Shown: positions 52,864 to 61,655 of the stretch, piece by piece
Layout: each line of letters starts with the position of its first letter
Position numbering within the stretch: position 1 is the first letter of the stretch
From: Flavobacterium quisquiliarum
GTDB lineage: Bacteria; Bacteroidota; Bacteroidia; Flavobacteriales; Flavobacteriaceae
DNA length: 64,000 nucleotides
Direction: 5' to 3'
Assembly: GCF_019308285.1 (NCBI RefSeq)
Contig: NZ_WWEM01000036.1
Location: 75,217-139,216 of the forward strand
Made by a program: the position numbers and the translations under genes
The notes under the pieces: model-generated
The model's database searches: none
What the model saw: the letters and a program-made list of their open reading frames with translations, nothing else
What the model was told of the DNA's origin: nothing

Positions 52864-53718
52864 TTATCCTTGGTAAGCTACAGCAGTTTGTTTACTTGTA
52901 CCTAAACCTTCAATTCCTAATTCGATTACGTCACCTGCTTTAATGTAAATCGGATCTGGTTTGATTCCCAATCCAACTCCCGGAGGCGTTCCTGTACTGA
53001 TTACATCGCCAGGGAGCAATGTCATAAACTGGCTTAAATAATGTACTAAAAATGGAATTTTGAAAATCAAGTTTGAAGTATTACTGTTTTGGAACGTTTT
53101 TCCGTTTACAGTAAGCCACATTTTTAGATTGTTTACATCGCCAATTTCATCCGGAGTTGCCATAATTGGTCCAAGAGGAGCGAAAGTATCAGAACCTTTT
53201 CCTTTTGCCCATTGTCCGCCTCTTTCGATTTGGAAAGCTCTTTCGCTGTAATCATTCAAAAGGCAATATCCTGCGATATAATTTGGTGCATCTTCTTCAG
53301 AAACATAGCTTGCTTTTTTACCTACAACAAATGCTAATTCTACTTCCCAGTCTGTTTTTTCACTGTTTTTTGGAATGATCAAATTGTCATTTGGTCCGCA
53401 TAAAGAAGTGGTAGATTTGAAGAAAATAATTGGTTCTTCTGGAATTGCTGCTCCAGTTTCTTCACAGTGATCTACATAATTTAATCCGATGCAGATAATT
53501 TTTGAAGGACGTGCAACAGGTGAACCTAAACGTACTGAATCGCTTACTTCTGGCAATGAAGGATTATTTTTTAAAGCTTCTTCTAATTTCGCTAAACCGT
53601 CATTTTCAAAAAAAGTTTCGTTGTAATCTGTTACAATAGACGAAACATCGTATCTTTTTTCATTTAGTAAAACTCCTGGTTTTTCCTTTCCTTCTTCTCC
53701 GAATCTAATAAGTTTCAT
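52864..53718 (-). CDS. Fumarylacetoacetate hydrolase family protein (predicted 2,4-diketo-3-deoxy-L-fuconate hydrolase)
   Basis: 284 residues. The FAH fold core has KIICIGLNYVDHCEETGA, PIIFFKSTTSLCGPND, DWEVELAFVVGKKA (metal Glu residues) and DVISTGTPPGVGLG. Members cut C-C bonds of diketo acids. In the non-phosphorylating deoxysugar route the enzyme gives pyruvate and lactate from 2,4-diketo-3-deoxy-L-fuconate. Placement between the mutarotase and the dehydrogenase/dehydratase genes supports this; the exact sugar acid is inferred. Confidence 0.85.
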   Translation of the reverse strand: MKLIRFGEEGKEKPGVLLNEKRYDVSSIVTDYNETFFENDGLAKLEEALKNNPSLPEVSDSVRLGSPVARPSKIICIGLNYVDHCEETGAAIPEEPIIFFKSTTSLCGPNDNLIIPKNSEKTDWEVELAFVVGKKASYVSEEDAPNYIAGYCLLNDYSERAFQIERGGQWAKGKGSDTFAPLGPIMATPDEIGDVNNLKMWLTVNGKTFQNSNTSNLIFKIPFLVHYLSQFMTLLPGDVISTGTPPGVGLGIKPDPIYIKAGDVIELGIEGLGTSKQTAVAYQG

Positions 53719-53750
53719 ATTTTAATTTTTTTAGTAATGTGTATTTTTTT

Positions 53751-53853
53751 AGCCACGAATTCACGAATTAAAATGATTTTAAAAATCTGTGAAATCTGTA
53801 TTAAATAAAAATAGCCACGAATTATGACTGAAAAAATTCGTGAATTCGTGGCT
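53751..53853. repeat. GCCACGAATT palindromic element, 19-base arms
   Basis: AGCCACGAATTCACGAATT (53751-53769) and its exact complement (53835-53853), with an extra internal AGCCACGAATT near 53813. A T run follows on the plus strand. It fills the gap between the hydrolase and dehydrogenase genes. Confidence 0.9.
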
Positions 53854-53863
53854 ATTCTTTTTT

Positions 53864-54628
53864 TTAGTTATTCAATTTAATAAAGCCTCCGTCAATTGGG
53901 TAATCTGAACCTGTGATGAAAGACGATTCGTCGCTGCATAAGAATAAAGCTAAAGTGGCGATTTCTTCTGGTTTTCCCATACGACCGATTGGCTGTGACT
54001 GAGATAATTTTTCGAAGATTTCTTCTTCTTTTCCAGGATAATTTTTAGCAATAAATCCGTCTACGAAAGGCGTGTGAACTCTTGCAGGAGAAATAGAATT
54101 ACATCTGATTTTATCGTTCAAATAATCTTTTGCAACCGATAAAGTCATAGCCATAACCGCTCCTTTTGCCGTAGAATAAGCAAAACGATCTGGAATTCCA
54201 ACCCAGCATGCAATTGAAGCCAAGTTCAAAATGACACCTCCGCCAGAATTTCTTAGCGCCGGAATTGAAGCATGAAGACAGTTGTAAACTCCTTTTACGT
54301 TTACATTCATAATACGGTCAAAATCAGATTCTGAAGTAGTATCTACTTTTCCAACGTGAGCAATTCCCGCGTTGTTTACCAGAATATTGATATTTCCGAT
54401 TTTTTGGAAAGTTGAATTTACTTGTTCGTGATTCGAAACGTCGCAAGCGTGAGCAAAAACATTCCCTCCAGCTGATTTTATTTCTTCAACCGTTTCTTTT
54501 GCGCTTTCTTCTGTTAATTCTAAAATATGAACTTCAGCTCCTTGTTTCGCAAATAAAACCGAAATAGCTCTTCCAATTCCGCTTCCGCCGCCCGTGATAA
54601 TTGCTTTTTTATTTTGTAATGAAAACAT
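53864..54628 (-). CDS. Short-chain dehydrogenase (predicted 2-keto-3-deoxy-L-fuconate dehydrogenase)
   Basis: 254 residues from the ATG at 54628; the frame extends 21 codons into the dehydratase gene but these do not look like SDR sequence. TGGGSGIGRAI (12-22), NNAGIAHVG near 84, and RFAYSTAKGAVMAM with an intact YxxxK. It ends ITGSDYPIDGGF. Likely NAD-dependent oxidation of the ketodeoxy acid from the dehydratase. It follows that gene by 38 bases. Confidence 0.85.
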   Translation of the reverse strand: MFSLQNKKAIITGGGSGIGRAISVLFAKQGAEVHILELTEESAKETVEEIKSAGGNVFAHACDVSNHEQVNSTFQKIGNINILVNNAGIAHVGKVDTTSESDFDRIMNVNVKGVYNCLHASIPALRNSGGGVILNLASIACWVGIPDRFAYSTAKGAVMAMTLSVAKDYLNDKIRCNSISPARVHTPFVDGFIAKNYPGKEEEIFEKLSQSQPIGRMGKPEEIATLALFLCSDESSFITGSDYPIDGGFIKLNN

Positions 54629-54666
54629 TTGATATAATTTTTTTATAGTTATTTTAATTGAGTCTT

Positions 54667-56322
54667 TTACAAAGATACGCCGCGTTTCCACGGAATAAAA
54701 TCATCTTGGTTTAATTGAACTGCTTTCGGAATAATTTCGCCGCTTGCCGCTTTGATGCAATATTCTAAAATTTCCTCGCCCATTTCTTCAATAGATTTTT
54801 CGCCACTGATAATTGGTCCGCAGTCAATATCGATAATATCTTTCATTCTTTTTGCCAAAACTGAGTTTGTTGCTACTTTAATTACTGGACAAACTGGGTT
54901 TCCTGTCGGAGTTCCCAATCCAGTTGTAAATAAAATTAAAGTTGCTCCAGAAGCCGCTTTTCCAGTTGTCGCTTCAACATCATTTCCTGGAGTACAAACC
55001 AAACTTAAACCTGGTTTTGTAACCAATTCGGTATAATCTAAAACATCAACAACAGGAGAAGTACCGCCTTTTTTAGCTGCCCCAGCACTTTTGATAGCAT
55101 CTGTAATTAATCCGTCTTTAATATTTCCCGGAGAGGGATTCATGTGGAAACCAGAACCTACTTTATGCGCCAGTTCGTCATAAGATTCCATTAAATCAAT
55201 GAATTTTCTAGCTTTATCTTCGGTAACACATCTGTCAATTAAATTTTGCTCTGCACCACACAATTCTGGGAATTCAGCCAAAAGAATTTTTCCGCCTAAG
55301 GCTACCACTAAATCTGAAGTATAACCAACCGCAGGATTTGCAGAAACACCGCTGAAACCGTCGCTTCCACCACATTTTACACCAATGCATAAATCGCTTA
55401 ATGGCGCATCGGTTCTTTCGTATTGGTTGATTTCAATTAAACCTTCAAAAGTTTTTTTGATGGCATTTGTAATCAGAACTTCTTCGCTTTCTGTCTGCTG
55501 TTGTTCAAAAATAAACAATGGTTTGTCAAATTCTGGGTTTTGTCTTTTTACATCATTTACAAAATCCTGAACTTGTAAATGCTGGCATCCTAAACTCAAA
55601 AGCGTAATTCCTCCAACATTTGGATGATTGGCATAAGAAGCCAGTAAAGCGCTCAAAGTAGAAGCATCTTGGCGCGTTCCGCCACAGCCGCCTTGGTGAT
55701 TTAAGAATTTGATTCCGTCCACATTTTCAAAAACGCGATTGTTTTTTGGAGTCGGATTTAATTCAATATTAATATTGTTTATATCATTTCCGTTCAAATA
55801 ACCTTGAAGCAATTCATGCGTAAATTGATTGTATTTATCGGTGACAGCATAACCCAATTGTTTGTGTAACGCTTCTTTGATTACGTCAAGATTTCTGTTT
55901 TCACAAAAAACAGTCGGAATAAAAAGCCAGTAATTGGCAGTTCCAACTCGTCCGTCTTTTCTTTTGTAGCCTTTAAAAGTTCTGTTTTCAAATTTAGAAA
56001 CATCCGGTGCATTCCATTCGTAAGAAGCATTTTTGTAAGCGTAAGGATCTGCAGCGTGTTTAAGGTTTTCAGTTGTCATTAGACTTCCTTTTGCCAAATC
56101 GTTTTGCACTTTTCCAACCAAAACACCATACATATTCACTTCTTCTCCCTGCTTCATATCTTGCATGTAGAATTTATGTTTGGCCTTGATGAGGTCTTGT
56201 AAAACGTAAGTTTCATTTTCAAAATGAATAGTTTCGCCTTTTTGAAGATCGGTTAAGGCAACCAATACATTATCATCTGGATGTAGTTTTACAACCAGTT
56301 TTTTTGTGTTATTCTCAGACAT
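54667..56322 (-). CDS. UxaA/GarD-family sugar acid dehydratase
   Basis: 551 residues. An SAF-like N-terminal domain (about 10-90, DNVLVALTDLQKGETI) is followed by the large UxaA/galactarate dehydratase domain with HQGGCGGTRQDASTLSALL, LSLGCQHLQVQDF, GVKCGGSDGFSGV and CTPGNDVEATTGKAASG. It removes water from a sugar acid, probably L-fuconate here, giving 2-keto-3-deoxy-L-fuconate. The classic altronate role is less likely since no uxaB or uxaC lies near. It is divergent from the AraC gene and leads the operon. Confidence 0.85.
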   Translation of the reverse strand: MSENNTKKLVVKLHPDDNVLVALTDLQKGETIHFENETYVLQDLIKAKHKFYMQDMKQGEEVNMYGVLVGKVQNDLAKGSLMTTENLKHAADPYAYKNASYEWNAPDVSKFENRTFKGYKRKDGRVGTANYWLFIPTVFCENRNLDVIKEALHKQLGYAVTDKYNQFTHELLQGYLNGNDINNINIELNPTPKNNRVFENVDGIKFLNHQGGCGGTRQDASTLSALLASYANHPNVGGITLLSLGCQHLQVQDFVNDVKRQNPEFDKPLFIFEQQQTESEEVLITNAIKKTFEGLIEINQYERTDAPLSDLCIGVKCGGSDGFSGVSANPAVGYTSDLVVALGGKILLAEFPELCGAEQNLIDRCVTEDKARKFIDLMESYDELAHKVGSGFHMNPSPGNIKDGLITDAIKSAGAAKKGGTSPVVDVLDYTELVTKPGLSLVCTPGNDVEATTGKAASGATLILFTTGLGTPTGNPVCPVIKVATNSVLAKRMKDIIDIDCGPIISGEKSIEEMGEEILEYCIKAASGEIIPKAVQLNQDDFIPWKRGVSL

Positions 56323-56365
56323 TGTGTTGTTGTTTTTTTCTTTTTTTTTGATGTCGCTGCTTTCA

Positions 56366-56401
56366 TTCTATACCATTTTAATCTTCTGATTTTGTATAGA
56401 A
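56366..56401. promoter_or_regulatory. Inverted repeat operator candidate (TTCTATAC-N20-GTATAGAA)
   Basis: Eight-base perfect arms 20 bases apart, in the gap between the divergent uxaA-like and AraC genes. It is a plausible binding site for the AraC-type regulator. Confidence 0.5.
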
Positions 56402-56482
56402 TTCGGGCAGTTAACGAAAAATAAAATTAGGGTTTTTACATATTCATTAGTAGTCTAATATTATCCGTATCTAATCTTTAAT

Positions 56483-56490
56483 TATCTTTG
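56483..56490 (+). promoter_or_regulatory. araC-type gene -7 box
   Basis: TATCTTTG matches TAnnTTTG and ends only 4 bases before the ATG at 56495, implying a leaderless or nearly leaderless mRNA. Confidence 0.6.
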
Positions 56491-56494
56491 CAAT

Positions 56495-57391
56495 ATGAAA
56501 TTGGAACAAACCAAAATAGCGTCTTATCTCAACACCAAAGTTTCGGTGCTGAATCGTATTGAACCCTTTTTTCAAGCGCCGTTTCATTCGCATCCAGAAT
56601 TGGAATTGGTATACGTAAAAGAGAGTTTTGGCAAGCGAATTATCGGAAATTCGGTAATGCCGTTTGAGCCCGGGGATATGGTTTTTTTAGGCTCTGATAT
56701 TCCGCATGTTTGGCTGAATGATGAAAAATATTATCAGGGAATTGAGGATTTAAGAGCCAATTCGATTGTTGTATATTTTCATAAAGATATTTTCGGACCA
56801 ACTTTTTACGAATTAAAAGAAACCCAAAAAATCAATGAACTCTTTTTTCAGGCTGGAAAAGGAATTTCGATTATCGGAAAAACCAATAAACAGATTGCGA
56901 AAAAACTGGAGAAGTTAGTTTCAAAAAAAGACTTTGAAGTTATTGTGGGACTTTTTGAGATTTTGTCTATTCTTTCCGAAAGTCAGGATACGATTTACAT
57001 CAATGACGAGATTTATTCTTTGATGCAGAAGGATTCGAAAGTAGATCGTCTTTCGGAGGTTTTTCAATATGTCAATAAAAATTATAAAAAGAATATTTCA
57101 TTAGAAGAAATTGCTGCTGTCGCAAATATGACAAGAACGTCTTTCTGTAGAATGTTCAGGGTAAAAACGAAAAAGAATTTTGTGGATTATCTGCACGAAA
57201 TCCGAATTTCGAATTCCTGTAAATTGTTATTGGAAACCGATAAAAGCATGTCTGAGATTGCGTACGAATGCGGTTATAAAACGGCATCGGATTTTAATAA
57301 ACTCTTCAAAAAAGTTAAGGGAATTACGCCTTCGGATTTTAAAAATAATGCGAACGTTAGTTTTGCCACTCCCGATAGCTATCGGGATTAA
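56495..57391 (+). CDS. AraC family transcriptional regulator
   Basis: 298 residues. The N-terminal cupin-like sensor is FHSHPELELVYVKES and PGDMVFLGSDIPHVW (about 26-75). The C-terminal double helix-turn-helix is about 185-285, with ISLEEIAAVANMTRTSFCRM and MSEIAYECGYKTASDFNKLF. Probably a sugar-responsive activator of the deoxysugar genes on either side. The last seven codons (to the stop at 57391) lie inside a dispersed palindrome, so the natural end may have been altered by that element. Confidence 0.9.
   Translation: MKLEQTKIASYLNTKVSVLNRIEPFFQAPFHSHPELELVYVKESFGKRIIGNSVMPFEPGDMVFLGSDIPHVWLNDEKYYQGIEDLRANSIVVYFHKDIFGPTFYELKETQKINELFFQAGKGISIIGKTNKQIAKKLEKLVSKKDFEVIVGLFEILSILSESQDTIYINDEIYSLMQKDSKVDRLSEVFQYVNKNYKKNISLEEIAAVANMTRTSFCRMFRVKTKKNFVDYLHEIRISNSCKLLLETDKSMSEIAYECGYKTASDFNKLFKKVKGITPSDFKNNANVSFATPDSYRD
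57370..57387. repeat. TCCCGATAGCTATCGGGA palindrome
   Basis: 18-base perfect palindrome overlapping the 3' end of the AraC-type gene. Same core as 46705-46736. Confidence 0.85.
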
Positions 57392-57427
57392 AGATTAAAG
57401 AGGATTCAAATCTGTTTGAAAAGAAAT

Positions 57428-57613
57428 AGCCACGAATTCACGAATTAAAAGAATTAAAAAATTTACAGTAGCTGCTTGAAAAATAAACTTAGAATTTCAC
57501 AGATTAAATGATTAAAAAAAAATTTGTGAAATCTAGGAGAGAAAAAAGGAAAGCCACGAATTCACAAATTTATTCTCAAAGATTTTCAAAAAATAATTCA
57601 TGAATTCGTGGCT
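57428..57613. repeat. Two GCCACGAATT elements in tandem
   Basis: First arm AGCCACGAATTCACGAATT at 57428-57446, unpaired. Second element has arms AGCCACGAATTCACAAATT (57552-57570) and AATTCATGAATTCGTGGCT (57595-57613). These fill the 231-base gap between the convergent AraC and dehydrogenase genes. Confidence 0.8.
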
Positions 57614-57622
57614 AAAAAAAAA

Positions 57623-58402
57623 TTAAATAGAACGATCTAAATGTGTATAACCACCATCCACATAAATAATCTGTCCTGTAGTATGGCTTGATTTTTCAGA
57701 CAATAAGAAAACCACCATATTAGCAATTTCTTCAGCGGTTGTCATTCTGTTTTCTAACGGAATATTTTTAGTGATTGCCGCTAGTTTTTCTTCTTTATTT
57801 TCAAAAGTATTGATCCAGGTTTCGTAAAGCGGCGTATAACATTCTGCCACGATTACTGCGTTTACACGGATGCTGTATTTTAATAGTTCAACCGCCCATT
57901 CTCTAGTTAAAGCATTTCTTCCTCCATTTGAAGCAGCGTAGGCTGAGGTTCCGCCTTGACCAGTTTCGGCGGTTTTAGAACCGATGTTTACAATTGCTCC
58001 TTTTGATTCTTTTAGATAAGGAAGGGCATGTTGCGCCATTAAATAATAATGCACCAAATTTTTGTGAAGAGAAGCGGCGAAATCTTCATAATTTCCGTTT
58101 TCTAATCCAACACCGTCATTAACGCCGGCATTATTTACCAATCCGTCGATTCTTCCGAATTTTGCAATTACGGCTTCAACGGCTTTTTTGCAGTCTTCTG
58201 GTTTTGTTAAATCGGCGGCAACTTGGTGCGCTTCTTTTCCAATGGCTTTTAATTCTTCTACGGCTTTGATGTTGTCATTTTCGTTACGTCCAACGATGAA
58301 CGGAATAGCATTTTCTTCGGCTAAAACCTTAACGATTCCTAAACCAATTCCTTTTGCGCCTCCCGTAACGATAATGATTTTTTGGGTTAATGATAACTGC
58401 AT
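57623..58402 (-). CDS. Short-chain dehydrogenase with YxxxN (predicted L-fucose-type dehydrogenase)
   Basis: 259 residues. The cofactor loop TGGAKGIGLGI (14-24) and NNAG (90-93) are intact and Ser142 is in VNIGSKTAETGQGG. But the catalytic Tyr155 is followed by AASN, so the usual YxxxK lysine is Asn159 (TSAYAASNGGRNALTREW). The rest fits SDRs that oxidise L-fucose to its lactone. Either the family uses Asn or activity is altered. The context (AraC, symporter, dehydratase) supports sugar oxidation. Confidence 0.82.
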   Translation of the reverse strand: MQLSLTQKIIIVTGGAKGIGLGIVKVLAEENAIPFIVGRNENDNIKAVEELKAIGKEAHQVAADLTKPEDCKKAVEAVIAKFGRIDGLVNNAGVNDGVGLENGNYEDFAASLHKNLVHYYLMAQHALPYLKESKGAIVNIGSKTAETGQGGTSAYAASNGGRNALTREWAVELLKYSIRVNAVIVAECYTPLYETWINTFENKEEKLAAITKNIPLENRMTTAEEIANMVVFLLSEKSSHTTGQIIYVDGGYTHLDRSI

Positions 58403-58488
58403 GGTATTTATATATTATAATTTAAATTCTGTTTATTTTTTTTCCACAGATTAAAATGATCTAAAAAATCTGTGAGAGTAAATTCTTT

Positions 58489-58548
58489 CGCCACGAATTT
58501 CGCTAATTTCTTTTTTAAATTATTATAAAATTTGTGTAATTCGTGGCG
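58489..58548. repeat. CGCCACGAATT palindromic element
   Basis: CGCCACGAATT (58489) pairs with AATTCGTGGCG (58538-58548). Upstream TTTCCACAGATT is a second partial palindrome. It sits in the gap before the symporter terminator. Confidence 0.75.
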
Positions 58549-58573
58549 AAAAAATAAATACTATCATACTCTT

Positions 58574-58617
58574 AAAAAAATTTACAGCTGTTGTTCATGA
58601 CAAACAACAGCTGTAAA
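58574..58617 (-). terminator. Terminator of the sodium/sugar symporter gene
   Basis: 15-base perfect arms TTTACAGCTGTTGTT / AACAACAGCTGTAAA (58581-58595 and 58603-58617). On the minus strand a run of seven T follows. Confidence 0.9.
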
Positions 58618-58644
58618 AATAGAGAGAATAGAACTGATAATTTA

Positions 58645-60330
58645 TTACCAGAACTTAACATAAAGCGCAACAATAATCAATAACGTAATAACGATTAAGA
58701 CTGTTGTTTGCGGTTTAACTTTAAACATTCCAGGTTCTGTCTCGAATGCTTTAGGGTTTACTTTTGGACCAGCGAAACTTATTAGAATCATGGCAATCAT
58801 TGTAAATAAGAATGATAATCCCATGCAGATGTGGAAAGGAATTTCGAAAGCTCCTTTTCCGTTAGCATAAGCTGTGTATAAAAGTGTATCGTTTCCAAAT
58901 AAAGCTGGAGCGTATTCGTTGAATAAAACAGATAATAAGAATCCTAAGATTACCCCAACGATTGCAGCTGTTCCAGTAGTTCTTTTCCAGAACATACCTA
59001 AGAAGAACATTGCAAAAACTCCAGGGCTGATAAATCCAGTGTATTTTTGGATATAGGTAAATCCACCAACACCACCAATTCCTAAAACGTCATTCCAAGT
59101 AAATAATACCGCTAAAAGCATTGCAGCAAAAACGGCAAGTCTACCAATATTTACCTGTTGTTTTTCGCCAGCTTCTTTTTGAATGTATTTTTTATGAATA
59201 TCTAATGTATAGATTGTAGAGATACTGTTTACTTTTCCAGCTAAAGAAGCTACGATTGCTGCAGTTAAAGCCGCAACAGAAAGTCCTTTTAATCCAGTTG
59301 GAAGGAATGTTAATACAGCAGAGTAAGCGCCATCTTTTCCTCCAACTAATTGAGGTAAATGTCCGTTTGTATATAAAACGTAAGCAGCAATACCAGGAAG
59401 CATTACGATAAGCGGCATTAATAATTTTAGCATACCAGCAAATAAAATTCCTGTACGAGCCGTTTGTAAGTCAGCACCAAGTGCTCTTTGTGTAATGTAT
59501 TGGTTACATCCCCAGTAGTTCAAGTTGATGATCCAGATACCAGCAGCATAAGATAACAATCCTGGGAACGTCAAATATTTGTCGATTTCAAGTTGTGTAG
59601 AAGTTGCAGTTGGTTTTGGAATAATCATTTTAAAATGCTCAGGAGCTTCTGTCATTAACACTTTAAAACCTTCAATAGCACTGCTGCTAATTCCTAATTT
59701 TTCACCAACAGTTACCAATGCAATATAAGAAGTTACCAAACCTCCAATAATCAATACAGCAACCTGAATAACGTCTGTGTAAGCCACAACTTTCATTCCT
59801 CCAAGAGAAATAAATAAAGCAAAAACAGCTAATCCAATCATAATAGCGTGAAGATATTCTCCTCCAGCAAGACCGTTAATTGCAACTGCTCCTAAGTATA
59901 AGATAGAAGTCAAGTTTACAAAAACGTATAAAAACAACCAGAAAACTGCCATAATCAATGCAGTAGATTCGTTGTAACGTGTTTTTAAGAACTGAGGCAT
60001 CGTGTAAATCTTATTTTTAAGATATACAGGAATAAACCATACAGCCACAATAATAAGTGCAATAGCAGCAAGCCATTCGTAAGCAGCAACAGCGATTCCT
60101 AAGAAGAAACCTTCACCACTCATTCCGATGAATTGTTCTGCAGAGATGTTAGAAGCAATAAGAGAAGCTCCAATTGCCCACCAAGTTAAATTTCCTTCAG
60201 CCAAAAAGTAAGCTTTAGCATCTTGTTCGTCTTGTTTACGTTTGCGATAAACCGTGTAACCGTAGACAGAGACTACGATAAAATAAATAATAAAAACCGC
60301 ATAATCTGCGAAAGCGAGGTTTTGGTTCAT
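58645..60330 (-). CDS. Sodium/sugar symporter (SSS family, vSGLT-like)
   Basis: 561 residues, about 14 TM segments. SNISAEQFIGMSGEGF near residue 60 and NLNYWGCNQYITQRAL near 270 match the galactose transporter vSGLT, including its sugar-contact Gln and Asn. KVNSISTIYTLDI fits TM8. It probably brings in galactose (or a related sugar) with sodium. It lies between the deoxysugar dehydrogenase and galT, with its own promoter and terminator, so either locus could use it. Confidence 0.88.
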   Translation of the reverse strand: MNQNLAFADYAVFIIYFIVVSVYGYTVYRKRKQDEQDAKAYFLAEGNLTWWAIGASLIASNISAEQFIGMSGEGFFLGIAVAAYEWLAAIALIIVAVWFIPVYLKNKIYTMPQFLKTRYNESTALIMAVFWLFLYVFVNLTSILYLGAVAINGLAGGEYLHAIMIGLAVFALFISLGGMKVVAYTDVIQVAVLIIGGLVTSYIALVTVGEKLGISSSAIEGFKVLMTEAPEHFKMIIPKPTATSTQLEIDKYLTFPGLLSYAAGIWIINLNYWGCNQYITQRALGADLQTARTGILFAGMLKLLMPLIVMLPGIAAYVLYTNGHLPQLVGGKDGAYSAVLTFLPTGLKGLSVAALTAAIVASLAGKVNSISTIYTLDIHKKYIQKEAGEKQQVNIGRLAVFAAMLLAVLFTWNDVLGIGGVGGFTYIQKYTGFISPGVFAMFFLGMFWKRTTGTAAIVGVILGFLLSVLFNEYAPALFGNDTLLYTAYANGKGAFEIPFHICMGLSFLFTMIAMILISFAGPKVNPKAFETEPGMFKVKPQTTVLIVITLLIIVALYVKFW

Positions 60331-60466
60331 TGTTAGTAGTATTTTAAATAATTATTATAGGGTAAAGTTTGTTTATTTAGTTTTACAATCAGTTTTGTTT
60401 TATCTCGTTAAAAATGCAAGATGTGTTTTATTTTTGTTATTTTTTTGCGAAAATAAAAGCAGAAGC

Positions 60467-60495
60467 CAAATGTAAAATAAAAATTTAGAAATCAA
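60467..60495 (-). promoter_or_regulatory. Symporter promoter
   Basis: On the minus strand TTG (60495-60493), an 18-base spacer and TACATTTG (60474-60467) match the Bacteroidota consensus. The 250-base gap also holds AAATGTG near 60504 and ACATTT near 60515, a short inverted repeat just upstream that could be an operator. Confidence 0.6.
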
Positions 60496-60579
60496 CCATC
60501 AGCAAATGTGTTTTTTACATTTCTAAATGGTATATTGTGTTAAATTTTTACATTTCGCACCTTGATAAAGCGATAATTC

Positions 60580-61638
60580 TTACACTTTTACAAGGCTCTT
60601 ATAATGTACCTCTGATTGTTGTCTTAAAATTTCGGCACTTTTCTCTGGTGTAATATCACGCTGTGATTCTCCTAACATTTCGTATCCTACCATAAATTTC
60701 TTGACAGTTGCTGATCTTAGCAATGGCGGATAAAAGTGCATGTGGAAATGCCATTCCGGGTGATCTAATCCGTCAGTTGGTGATTGGTGGATTCCTGAAG
60801 AGTATGGGAAAGAAGTATTAAACAAGTTATCATACTTCGTCGTTAACTGCTTTAAGATTTTAGCAAAAGCAGTGCTTTCTTCAGCCGTGAAATTGGTGAT
60901 TTTGTTTACCGCTCTTTTGCTTACAATCATGGTTTCGTAAGGCCAGATTGCCCAGAAGGGAACTAATGCCACAAAATGATCGTTCTCTATTACGATACGT
61001 TCTCCAGCTTTTAATTCAGCTTGAACGTAGTCCTCTAAAAGCGTTTTTTTATTTCTGTCGTAGTATGACTTTAAACTGTTTTGTGTTTTTTCAACCTGAG
61101 TTGGAAGCGAAGATTGAGCCCAGATTTGTCCATGTGGATGCGGATTGCTGCACCCCATTACACTTCCTTTATTTTCAAAAATCTGAACATGATTAATATA
61201 TTTTATGTTTCCTAGATCAGTATATTCTTTCTGCCAGGTTTTGATGATGGTTTCAATTCCTTCAAGATCCATTTCTGGCAAAGTCAAATCGTGTCTTGGC
61301 GAAAAACAAACCACACGAGAAATTCCCTGTTCAGGTTTAGCTTTAAAAAAAGTATGTTTGATGTCTTCTTCAAAAATAATTTCGTCTTGTTTCATGGCAG
61401 CAAAATCATTTTCAAAAACAAAACTGCTTTCGTATGGCGGATTATGCATTCCGTTGGCGCGAACATTTCCTGGACACAAATAACAAGTTGGGTCGTATTT
61501 AGGAAGTTCTTCTGTTGAAATCGTTTCGTTTTGTCCTTGCCAAGGGCGTTTTGCACGATGAGGTGAAACCAAGACCCATTCGTTGATTAATGGGTTGAAG
61601 CGTCTGTGCGGATCTTCATTAATGTCAAAATTTTTCAT
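60580..61638 (-). CDS. galT: Galactose-1-phosphate uridylyltransferase
   Basis: 352 residues. Leloir pathway step UDP-glucose + Gal-1-P to UDP-galactose + Glc-1-P. CYLCPGN gives the zinc-binding Cys pair (52, 55), and SNPHPHGQIWA holds the active-site HxH nucleophile His. RFNPLINEWVLVSPHRAKRP is the family opening. It is last in the galM-galK-galT operon, 17 bases after galK. Confidence 0.96.
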   Translation of the reverse strand: MKNFDINEDPHRRFNPLINEWVLVSPHRAKRPWQGQNETISTEELPKYDPTCYLCPGNVRANGMHNPPYESSFVFENDFAAMKQDEIIFEEDIKHTFFKAKPEQGISRVVCFSPRHDLTLPEMDLEGIETIIKTWQKEYTDLGNIKYINHVQIFENKGSVMGCSNPHPHGQIWAQSSLPTQVEKTQNSLKSYYDRNKKTLLEDYVQAELKAGERIVIENDHFVALVPFWAIWPYETMIVSKRAVNKITNFTAEESTAFAKILKQLTTKYDNLFNTSFPYSSGIHQSPTDGLDHPEWHFHMHFYPPLLRSATVKKFMVGYEMLGESQRDITPEKSAEILRQQSEVHYKSLVKV

Positions 61639-61655
61639 TGTAGTTGTGTTGGGTA

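Noticed and set aside
54667..56322. Hexuronate pathway altronate dehydratase
   Set aside because: No uxaB, uxaC or kdg genes nearby; the neighbours fit a diketo deoxy acid route instead.
52518..58402. Phosphorylating L-fucose or L-rhamnose pathway
   Set aside because: No isomerase, kinase or aldolase genes are present; a mutarotase alone does not define it.
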